Below the pieces are notes generated by a model. It saw nothing but the letters and a program-made list of their open reading frames with translations, searched no databases and had not been told where the DNA came from. A stretch of DNA of 64,000 bases from Gavia stellata (Eukaryota; Chordata; Aves; Gaviiformes; Gaviidae): NCBI RefSeq assembly GCF_030936135.1, contig NC_082595.1:74062135-74126134 (forward strand), read 5' to 3'. Below, one piece after another: positions 49,901 through 60,159 of the stretch (its first letter is position 1; each line of letters opens with the position of its first letter). A program made the position numbers and the translations under genes.

Positions 49901-51000
49901 AATTACATTTCTACCAAGAAGCCAGGGAAATATACCTTCTCTTTTCAAACTGCGAGGTGTTTCATTTGATATTTTCATCATCCCCTCTGTGTCTCATGGA
50001 AAGAGGAGGGGAGGAGCTCCCACACAAAGCAAATGCATTTACAGGTTTGCTTTATAATAAAAGCAATGCTTTCCCAGATGTACACTAATAGCTTTATTGC
50101 ACTATGAATGCATGTGTGACTTGTGCTAATGTTTCTATTGAATCACTGCTTGTCTAGAGAACCTGCAATTGTCCTGTATAAAAAGCAGAGTGATCTAAAA
50201 AGGCTTAGTTGTGATATTTAGTTGTTTTGATGCTATGCATCTTTGACACTTTAACAAAACCACAGCTCAGCTGAAAGAAGCACCAGGCATGGAGGACCAG
50301 TAACTGCTCTCAGCCTGTGCACAGATCCTTTGTCAGTGAGACTTCCCAGGTTTTGCAGTTCCTTGAAGGGCTGGCTTGGTTCCCTTAGGATGAAGAATTC
50401 ACCTAATTCACCTATGTTTATGATTATATTGCTCTTCAGCTGCTTCACATGCTTGCCTAACATAGGTGAGCATTTAATCAACATATTTTAACATTTCTCA
50501 TCTGTAATGGGGGCACAACTATTAATTATAAAAAATAGGTTCATGTTTAATATGTCCCCTTAGTATTATATAACTTCCTTGAGGATGTGTCTCACTCAAC
50601 CAGAGTGAAAGATTATATATGAATGCTCTAACATAGTAAGAATGAGTTAAGCTCACACATGTGTGCCTTCCAAGGTATGTTAACTTAGAAAGATGCTGTC
50701 AGGTAATTTAAGTCCAAAATAGTATAATGCAATATTTAAGTATATCTGAGCAGATCCCTTTCTCTTAGCCGGACATGATTTTGTCTACCTGCTTAGCTCT
50801 TGTGGACAATTTGATTAAAGCATGAGGAGTGTTTTACAAAGCCACCTGACAGCAGAAAGCATTTAGGATTTATTTTAATATTTCAGTTAAAGCAGCTGGT
50901 GCTTAGGTTCACATCCATAGTACATGAGAACCAAACCAGTTCTCGACACTTTCACATCATGCCATCAATTTTGTTCTTCAGATTAAGTGAAGCTTTCTGA
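43991..51000. other. Intergenic stretch without recognised genes
   Basis: About 7 kb. A slightly GC-richer segment at 45090-45600 gives overlapping chance frames of up to 141 codons. No splice-bounded exon or repeat family recognised. Confidence 0.5.
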
Positions 51001-51184
51001 AGCTTCTGGAACAGGTTGCCCAGAGAGGTGGTAGATGCCCCATCCCTGGAAACATTCCAGGTCAGGTTGGATGGGGCTTTGAGCCACCTGATCTAGTTGA
51101 AGGTGTCCCTACTCATTGCAGGGAGATTGGACTAGATGACCTTTAAAATCCCTTCCAACCCAAACTGTTCTATGATTCTATGAA
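51001..51184 (+). mobile_element. CR1 LINE 3' end fragment
   Basis: Starts at AGCTTCTGGAACAGGTTGCC and runs through CCCAGAGAGGTGGTAGATGC, CCCCATCCCTGGAAACATTC and TTGGACTAGATGACCTTTAA to CCCTTCCAACCC.AACTGTTCTATGATTCTATGA. This is the classic CR1 3' end with its octamers. The subfamily differs from the copies at 2.9 and 63.1 kb (TAGATGACC rather than TTGATGATC). Confidence 0.95.
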
Positions 51185-52469
51185 GCAGCGAGCTTTTTGT
51201 TGTGATTTTTTGTTAGCAACGATAGTCCAGGCAAAAAAACCTACTGTCTGTCATTGTGCAATGTGACAAGAAAGAAACAACCGAAGATGGTTGTAGCTTA
51301 TGTGGAAACTGCTGGAGTGCACTGAGTGATCCCCAACCACCCCATCAGTCACCTGCTCAGGGTTACTGTGGCCACACTGTGATGTCTCCCCAAAATCCAC
51401 CCCAGTGATGGATGTAAGCTAGCCGTAGGAAGCCTATTTCCACAGCGAAGGCAAAGTGATTTAAATAATCCGCTCCCATCTATGTAATTTAAAATTCAAT
51501 ACACTAAAAATTATAATTAGTATTTGGTGCGATCTGAGAGCGAAATGCCCTACCGCAACAGAGAGGCAGAGTTCCCAAACCGCAGTCATCAATAACGTCA
51601 ATATCAATCAGGGTCTCTACGGGAAGGCCTGACATAGGTACCATAAGTAATAACTGGAGAGAAAACAGGACTGGTAATGCAATTGCTGTCAAGATACACA
51701 GTTACCTGCTTTGCAATCTGCTAAGTTTTGTAGGGCTTAAATACACCCTGAAGATCAGAACTCAGTGTTGGGAAGAGAAAAGCTGTAGAGCGGGGGGGGA
51801 GTAAAGGCACAGCGTATCATTAAACAGTGGTTAGAGTACTAAACCCAGAAATGCTGCTTTGTTTGCAGCTCTCCGAATGCTTAGAAAAATAATCTGGTAA
51901 ATCACATTGTATCTGATTAGGATGCAAATCCAAAAACTGCAAATGATGTAGCTGAAAGGGAAGTTGATTTACGGCTGCTTCTCAAGAGGAAGCTGAAGAT
52001 GAAAGAGCCATGAGTGTGCTGTGGGCGCTGGTGATCGTGGCAGGCACCAAGGGATGTGCGGTACAGAGGGTAGCCCCCAACAGCCACTGCCACAGTGGCA
52101 GGGAGGGCTCCCCGAAGCTGCTGCCTAAAAGCCTTTGGCTGAAGTTCTCACGAGGCTCAGATTTTCTCCATAGACTTCAGGGGTATGAAAGAACCAGCTC
52201 TCTGCTCAGCCTGTGTAGCGAAAAAGAAAACTACAAACCACAGCAACAATTTTTCGGCTGGCACAGAAGTTTTCTTTTTCATTTTTAGAAAATTAACACA
52301 GGAGAATGCAAAGCGGTCCCTACTAAATTGAAACATTTTCAAATGTACAGGTATAGAGATTTCACACCAAGGACTTGAAAGGAAATATATGAAGAGATCT
52401 TGTAATCACTAACACTAATATTTCAATGTATTAAAATATTTCAGTGTATTCATTTGCAATATTAAAAAG

Positions 52470-53550
52470 AGGGGAAAATATACAGAGGGTAACCTAATAG
52501 GCAAAACACTGGAATGGTTTCTATAAGACTGTAGCAACAAAGAGGTAGGGGCTAAAAATACAAGTAATCAATGTCATGGTTTCATGACAACCATGGTTTC
52601 ATGGTTTCTTCTTAAATGAAATTTCACTGTCTTGGACTAGGCTACAGTTTGGGCAATAGCGACTATGTGTCAATACCATCTACTTGGGTTTCCACAGAAC
52701 ATTTACATATATATTTTTAATATATATATCTTAAAAATATATTTATATTTATATATTTATATCTTAAAGCTTTTATCTGGTGAAATTAAGAAGGCAAGTG
52801 GTAAATCTCAAGCTAGATGAGAATGGAGATCTCCGATGAGCCAGGCTGGTTTTGCTGGCTCTCCCATCATTCAGTTTCTAGTCCAAAGCTATTCAGCATT
52901 TATGTTGATGATTCACAGGGTGAGTCACAAAGTCTTTGATGACAAGATTTTGGATCTCAGAAGACTGCATCAGTAACATGTACTATGAATCAGCTACGTA
53001 GTGCTCTGGATCTGCTGTGTACATGGTCCCGATGCAGTAGGGTTTGTTCTAACATCTACAGAAGAAAGATCCAGTTATTGGGAGGAAAATCTTATTTCTA
53101 CACATTTTCAGTGTGAGAGAATATGCTGGAAATGAGCAACTCTGAGGAGAACGAAATGGGAAACGGAAACATGGAGGAGAAGACAAATTGTGGTGCACCG
53201 CTGCTTCTGCAGCCGAAAGGAAGGAGAGGTCACCTCGGGAGGGAGGTGGCCTGTGAGTGACGAAGTGAACCTGTCCCCTGTGCAGCCCAGCTGGGAGAGT
53301 GCCCGCACTGCACCTGCCTTGAGAAGAGAGCCAGAAATAACTCAGAGATTAGGAAAAAGGAAGCTGGGAAGTGACTCGATAACCATGTCTCATGTGGAGA
53401 AGCTGGTGTGGTTTCATCCTCGGAAAGAGGAGCAAAATGTGGTCCAGGAATTACCAGCTGAGATAGACGAAATGAAGCTTCCGTTGAACAGAAAGAGGAG
53501 TGAATGACTGAACACCTTACCCAGGAAAGCAATAGATGCTGCTCACGTGC
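52470..53550 (+). mobile_element. Possible very old LINE remnant
   Basis: Pieces resemble CR1-type ORF2 in the right order: GGTAACCTAATAGGCAAAAC with TGGAATGGTTTCTATAAGAC, then CTATTCAGCATTTATGTTGA (like TTCAACATCTTCATTAATGA), and finally ACACCTTACCCAGGAAAGCA with ATAGATGCTGC (like the GTTGCCCAGAGAAG..GTGGATGC part). The similarity is weak and the call tentative. Confidence 0.35.
52703..52769. repeat. AT-rich simple repeat
   Basis: Runs of TATATA and ATATTTATAT units over about 65 bases. Confidence 0.85.
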
Positions 53551-56489
53551 TTTCAGGTGAATTAGCTGTTTCCCTCTTGCCTGTGGGTGTGGAAGGGAAA
53601 GCTGTCTGTGTGTCTGCGTGTGTGTGCATTCAAAATCTGGGGCCCACCTCATATACCCACTGGTGGTCTTCTGTAGAGAAAAGGAAACTTGCTGCTGTGC
53701 TCTTAACGCTCATAAATTCTGCAGCTCTGCAATGGGACAATGATTATAATCAAATCTCATGCTTCAAGGCTTCAGGGTCAGGAAAAAATAACACCCTCCA
53801 TGCCACCACCGCTACATCATGCCCCAGATCCCTCTGGGACCTGACGGGAGAATCTCTTCATTTTCCGTGAGCTCAGGCATGCTGGGGACCTTGGGAACTT
53901 TCTACCTGCCTGTGTGTGTGGAGATGGTTTTACTGCCTGAGATCATACAAACCCACCCTCAGTGCTGGTAGGTTTTGGAAAATGGGTAATGCTCAGCCTA
54001 CCTAAAAAACATCAGTTTGATATTAGGTGTCATGGGATCTGCAGGAAGGCAGGTGAATTTATCTGGTACTCTGCTTTGTACTTAATTTCTGTGAAGGAGA
54101 TAATAGAAAATAAATTCCAAACTGAAGCTGAAAATATTCTCCTTTTTTTGTACAAATATTAATGCAGAGGGGGTCATTGGTAATACAGAAAAGCAAATCA
54201 GAAGCAAAAAAAAGACTGAATGGCTGAAAGGACTGGAAGGACAGATGAAGTTCAGGGAAAGCTATAAAATAAAATTGCTATTACATTATTAAACAAACAC
54301 AAAGCATGATAGAAAACAGTTGTTTAATTCCAGCAGGCTCAGATATTGGTAGTGGCCAGTCTAGTTATCCCACCTCTCCTTTCTCTTTTCCTGTAGTGAG
54401 CTGACATTAATCAACATTTCATTCTGTTGGACAGTAATGGAGAAATGTAGTTTAAAGAAGAAAATATACTAATATATATTACAGAAAACTTGTGAACATG
54501 GAATACGGCTGTTATTTGGATGTATCACAGTAATCATGTATGACCAGTGGCAAATATTCTAGAAGAGGGATACTTAGGATATTTCACTTTGTGCTAAGCA
54601 AGAGAAGAAGCTGTGATATCTGAACTTGGGTATCAGTTTATCTATTTTACATATAATTTATGCATCCGCTCAAATAAATGTTGGTGTTAGAAGCCTTGAG
54701 ACTACATTAGCTTTGCCACCACCACATGGTCAACAGGAAAGAAACGGATCTCAGGGACATGAAATGTCTAAGCAACAAGAGCTATTAACCCTCACTTATT
54801 TAACAAGATGCAACTTCTCAAAGTCCATTTTACTACAATGTTGAGATGAGTTGAGCATAAGCAGAACATGAACCAGAACAAGAGCCAGCCTCCTGAAAGC
54901 TGCAGATGTAAAGCAGTATCCCTTTATGTTCCCCCTGTCCTTTTGCCCTCTCCTAGGATGAAGACCCTGTATGAATTTTTGGGCTGAGCCAATTGAGCCT
55001 TTTTTATATTCTAGTTCTGCACTTTGTGTTCAATCTTTACTGAGGCAAAACTCCCAATAGAAGTATTATTGATTTCATAGCTAAAGTGTGCTACAGAATA
55101 CACAAGACAATCCTTGATTTCTGGAGCTTATAATCTATGTTTAATGAGAGACCTGTGCTGAACAAAGTCTTAAAAGTCTGAATTTGTGTTTGCAAAATAA
55201 ATTTGCCCATCCTGTTTCCATATCCATGTGGTACTTCTCCCTTTTTAGTCCCAGAAGCAATCACTCAGTATCAGTCAATATTCACTGACTAAAATGAAAT
55301 GGAAATGTAATGAAAGGAAAGGACTCCTCTCAGATGTAATACTGCACATGTGAGTTGAGGATTATGAAAGCAGACGTTCAGACCCAGCAAGATGCAAACT
55401 TCCCAGCCCCTGCTCTTAACTGAGGATACACAAAACTTCACTTCAGTGTGTGCATTTAAGTTTGCAAAAAGAGTAGTGGAGCTGGACCGATGTATAGTAT
55501 CTATGCTACTATAAATTGCCCACCTCAGTGTTGTCAGTACACCAGGTTGTTGTTTAATCTTACTCAGTCTCAGTTTCCTCTTTTCAAAATAAATGCCTAT
55601 TTCAGAGAGGGGAGAAGCCTGACTGGACCTCTGCAAAGTATTTAATTAACACTCCAAATGGAAAAAAGGCTAGCTCAACTGTAAAAGGAAAGCATGGTGA
55701 GGGGAGTTTCAAGGTGGCCATAGCTGAGAAGGAGGGAAGGAGAAGGAGGGATGGAGAATAACAGCACATTGTGCTTGAAGGCAAGCAAATGGTTTGAAGG
55801 AGGGTACTCTGAGAAATGCTGGAGGATCATCACCGGGATCCAGTTTAATCAGCAAGTTTGGGGAATGGGTGTGCACCGAGGTGCACACAGCTGCGGGAGA
55901 CTAGCGGGTCACGGGAGCATGGGCTAGCAAGCTGGAAGAGACTGATGACCCTAACAGCAAGGCTCCAGGACAACAGATAATAGGATGAAGTGAATTGAGA
56001 GAGGCCTTGACCTCACGTGTGGTCCACAATGCCTGTTTTCTAGCCTCCTTGGTTTACTCATAACAGCCAATGGCAGAAGCCTCCAAAGCTGGTCGAGAGA
56101 CACAGTCTGCCCCAAGCCATCTGCACCACTGCTCAACCCCATCGCCCCTTCTCCAGAGATCCCATCCCCTCACTTCTTTCCTTGCCTGTTTACTCCTTAC
56201 TCATCTTTCCCTTAATCCCATCTGGCTCATGCCCTCCAGCTGGCCCTCAGCAAGCTGATGTCTTTATAAGCCCTTTACCCGGGCTGCGATGCTCTGGCCA
56301 CAACGGCAGCTGGGCATTTTATTAGGAGCCAAGGAGGGAAAAGCTCTGAGCATATCATCAGGGTAGGGAAGTGAAGGCTATAAGAGCACATGTCTTCCTC
56401 CCAAGCCTGTGACCATGTGGCTGGGATTCACACAGTCTAATGGGCCTGATGGGAAGCTCTGTTGAGCAGGAAATAGCAGGTTGGGAGAA

Positions 56490-56725
56490 GAGCTATTTAA
56501 GCTAAAACACAATGTTCGTACAAGAATGAAAAAGGATAATATGCCCACAAATTAATCTAGGCTGGAAATTAAAAGCTTTCTAAGCTTCAGAGAGGCACAG
56601 GAGCAAAACACCAGCCCGATAACTGTTGTGGGAATAAAAACCAGTAATTAGATTTTAAGATAGAGCTTCATCAGCTAATTGCTTGCAAAAGCGAAGATTA
56701 GGCTTCATAACATACAATCCTATGC
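56490..56725. promoter_or_regulatory. Candidate conserved non-coding block
   Basis: A non-repetitive, non-coding stretch dense in homeodomain-type words (ACAAATTAATCTAG, CAGTAATTAGATTTTAAG, ATCAGCTAATTGCTTGCAAA). Such composition is common in developmental enhancers. No alignment was possible here, so conservation is a guess. Confidence 0.25.
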
Positions 56726-56847
56726 AACAGCCTATTCAGACTGCTAGGTCTTTGGAGAAGCAATGCTCCCTTCCCATGCTCTTTCAAAGTGCCAACATGC
56801 TACATCCATGACCATGGTAGGGCTTTTTTTGTGCTGCTGTATTTAGA

Positions 56848-56875
56848 AAAAAAAAATGATGGGGGGGGGCGGGGA
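56848..56875. repeat. Poly-A / poly-G low-complexity run
   Basis: An A-run is followed by TGAT and then G9-C-G4. Confidence 0.85.
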
Positions 56876-56879
56876 GGAA

Positions 56880-59780
56880 TTAAACAGGAAAAAATAGTTG
56901 TGAAGCTGAGAAAGGCTATTTGATTTTGGGGGCATATACAGAATCGTGTCTTGGAAGAAGAAGCTGTGAAATTTCTAGCATCTCATGGCAGACAGTCTGT
57001 TTGCTGGGGCTGCCCCGGGGTGCAGCTGCAAGCCAGCAGCCACAGACAGGCTGCTCCAGCAGCAAGAAGGGATTGCTCCGCTCGCGGTTGTTTGGTGCCA
57101 TCTACGGCCAGACACTCGTTCACACATCCCAGGATCATTTTAGGAAGGCAAGCATGAAGATGTGTTTTAATGAGATCACCAACTACACTGATATACAATG
57201 CATCTATAAATGTGTCCATGGATATTCATGTATCACTTCTCTGCCAGCTGTTGGACGCTACCAGTGAGGTCCTAAAGGCTGTTAGTATCTTCTGGAGTTG
57301 CTAAATACTTTGCAGATTGGCCTTTGTAGCCAAAGCACAATATATTACTTCGGGCTGTGGAGTTAGGAAGCTTTACTGGTGAAAAGGAAACACAGTGCCA
57401 GAGAAGATACAGCATCTGGTTTTCTACACAAATGATGTATTCATTACAGACATCAGTTGCGCTGTCATTTCCCCTTCTTCCTGCCATGCATCCTCAAGGA
57501 CGAGCAGCAGTCAGTGCCACGGCCAGAGGTTGTTCTGTTGTTTTGGGGGATGCTGTCTGGTTGTGCCCATGGCTTTGCAAAGACGGCTCTCAGATGTAAA
57601 AACTACTGATTGGCTAAGCAAAGGCCTTGGCGGCATCGTTCATCCCCAGCCGTGCTGCAGCATGTCTGTGTGTCCACCTCTTGGTGAGCAATACGGGCAG
57701 TGCTGCCCATCGACTCCCTCCCCAGCAGCAGCTCCTCTGCGGGGGGCAGCCAGCGGCACCGGCAAGGGCATGTGCACAAACCCAACCCTGCCTGGAGAGC
57801 TTCCCCGTCCCAAGGCAGAGGTCTGTGTCTCCTCTCTCCTACCTCTTGGTTCAGTCCCACTGTCTGACTCTGCGTTTGTGGACAGCTGTGAGGCCTCCAA
57901 AAGTATCTCTGGAGAAACTTAGGGCACACCAAGGCTAGGACCAACCCTGGGTATCCCTAAACAGCCTCTTGAAATGAGTCTGTCTCCTAGACGACATACA
58001 GGGAAGGATGTGAACACCTGCACATAGATGTCTGCATATCTAGGTCTACGTGTGGGTCAAGCATCCAAACTCCCACCACCAGTGAGAGAGGGCATGAGTG
58101 GGATGCAGCACCCATGCACAGGCACCTTGTGCCATTCCAGATGCCCTTGTGTATCTCACTCATCCACACAGAGCTGCCACACGTGACAGCAGGACCTGCA
58201 GGAGACCCAAACCCCTCTGCAGCAGGAGCTGGTGGCCCAGCAGGACACCCAAGGGATATTCAAAGGGCTCTAAATGCCTGTGCATGGGCAACAGTAGGCA
58301 CTTAAATTCAGGTGTGTTGACCTGGAGCTGAATCCCACTGACTGTATTGCTATCTTTTCAGAGCTACTGACAACACGCGGCCAGCTGGTGCTGTCTCTGT
58401 ATAAAACAGACCTCAGAATTTCCTTCAATTGCTCATAATATTGCGCCAATAATTTCTACTGACATAATTAATGGCTGCAATGCCATTAACGGCTGCAATG
58501 CCAGTTAGTCAGTTCAAGTTGTGGGAACCTGTATATTTTAACTGGTTGTTTAAACAGCCAAATGACTCCAAAATTGTTTACAAGTCTATATCTATATTCC
58601 ATATCATCTGATGTTTACTGATGGAGAGCATCTCCTGACAACGTCAGTAAGGTTTCTGATGTAATACTCGAATGAAGAAGGTCTTGTGCATCTGCATGTT
58701 GTCTGTGTGAGCCAGAGAAAGAGGATGGGAGATGCATTCCTGTATTTTGACTAGGATCAGCTGTTTCACATTGATAATAGTGTTGCTGTAGACTACACGT
58801 GAGCCAGAATTTTACTACTCGGGGGTTTGAAGGCTCAGAATTTGAACGCCACTGGCTATTTGTGATGTTTACTTTGCCAATAGGCCATAAATTACTTTGC
58901 TGGATTTTAGAAAATAATAATAATACTTAGAAAGAGGTATTGCTTCCTAGTATTCCAGCATCTGTAGGAACCGAATGTAATGGACCAATCGTTATCTGAA
59001 CTGTTGAAGAGATATATATAACAGAAAGCAATAAATGTACCTGGGGAGTGAAAAAAAAAAGAAAAAAGATGTGTATACCTGATACACAAAATCTACAAGA
59101 ATATTAAAGAGAAACTGTGAATATACCAAAAGCAGGTACAGGATCACTGAAAGAGAGGGTTTAATATGATGGAGCTGTCAAATGACAAAAGCAATGTAGT
59201 ACTGGGACCTTTTCTTCTCAAGGTGAGTAGGTGCAACATTGTAGCAGTACTTATGAAGAATTTTGACGGCTTTTGTAGTGTCAAAAGTATAGGACATAGG
59301 ATTGGATATGGCACTGTTGAGAGTGTCTGAATTTGCTCAGTGATAGTAAAACTATCCCCTACCAGTCTAATAATTATAGCAATTTCTTAAGAGGTCTTTT
59401 ACTCAATTATCTCTTATTTTCTAATTTAGGCTGGAGGCAGAAGTAAGGCTGGACCAGGAAGACCTCTCTGACATGCTGTCATTCTCTTCCTGCCTGACAT
59501 GAAAGGGAAGAACAGAAGAGGGGAAAACAAGGTACAGTGAACTTCAGAAATACAGATATTTTCACTGAAGTGACCGTGTTGGCGTGGCACACCTGGCATT
59601 GTCTGTGGCCTGGGTATGGTATATAGAAGCCCTGAAGAGGCAACTGGCTTTGGAAAATCAAACTAATCAACAAACAGTCAGAGAAATAATGTTTTAAGCT
59701 TTACAAGTGCAATTACTTTGAGGGTCATAACCATTGCGGTCAGCCTCAGCAATGTACACCTGAAATGATGGGCTTGGTCT
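56880..59780. other. Intergenic stretch
   Basis: A GC-richer patch at 57450-57900 carries overlapping chance frames on both strands (up to 175 codons, no family signal). A 21-base direct repeat lies at 58469-58505. Nothing else recognised. Confidence 0.5.
58469..58505. repeat. Short tandem duplication
   Basis: TAATGGCTGCAATGCCATTAA is followed at once by a copy, ACGGCTGCAATGCCAGTTAG, giving two tandem units of about 20 bases with the core GGCTGCAATGCCA. Confidence 0.8.
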
Positions 59781-59783
59781 TCT

Positions 59784-60155
59784 TCAGACGACAGGATTGT
59801 TATACTTGGCACTTACAAGTGCATTGATTTCAACAGGAAGGAAAACCTCTTTTGGTTTTGGACAAGGAGATGAAGAAGCACTGGGACTAAGTGGATCCTT
59901 TAGATCATAGGTCATGTCAGAAAGAGCAACAGAGAATTCGTATGTCCTGGCTCTAATTATAATGAAAAAGCACAGCAGTTGTATGCAAATCAAACATGTG
60001 AAAGTCAATGCAAGTATGTAAATGCTGTGTTGCCTTCCTTCCCATTTGGATCTCAGCATCTTCATACCATTTTTTATTAGGCTGGTCACTGTAGTATAAA
60101 ACAGGTCCGAAATTCTTGCAGTATATGTCCTAGAATTTCTTTTCTGGATTTATGG
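59784..60155 (-). CDS. Unrecognised candidate terminal exon with a membrane segment
   Basis: An open frame of about 120 codons from an upstream TAA near 60155 to a TGA at 59784-59786. The first in-frame ATG gives the start MKMLRSKWEGRQ; upstream the frame reads RTYTARISDLFYTTVTSLIK. There is one strongly hydrophobic segment (HSIYILALTFTCLICIQLLC plus FFIII) between a basic N-side and RARTYEF, then a Ser/Pro-rich region and the end SAKYNNPVV. Possible acceptors on the minus strand are TTCTAG|GACATA and TACTACAG|TGACC; a GTAAGTG near the end of the frame could be a donor. I do not recognise the family. It could be a real last exon, a decayed gene or chance. The membrane segment, the clean codon run and the exon-like edges raise it above the other frames nearby. 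Confidence 0.3.
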
Positions 60156-60159
60156 CCTG

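Larger units (their letters stand above)
51185..56480. other. Intergenic stretch
   Basis: No exon recognised. It includes a possible old LINE remnant (52470-53550) and an AT-rich simple repeat (52703-52769). Confidence 0.5.

Noticed and set aside
53190..53507. 105-codon plus-strand frame with many charged residues.
   Set aside because: It overlaps what looks like an old LINE remnant and has no family pattern.
57395..57922. 175-codon plus-strand frame.
   Set aside because: It lies in a local GC-rich patch with equally long frames in other phases, and its Cys/Ser/Pro-rich composition is random.
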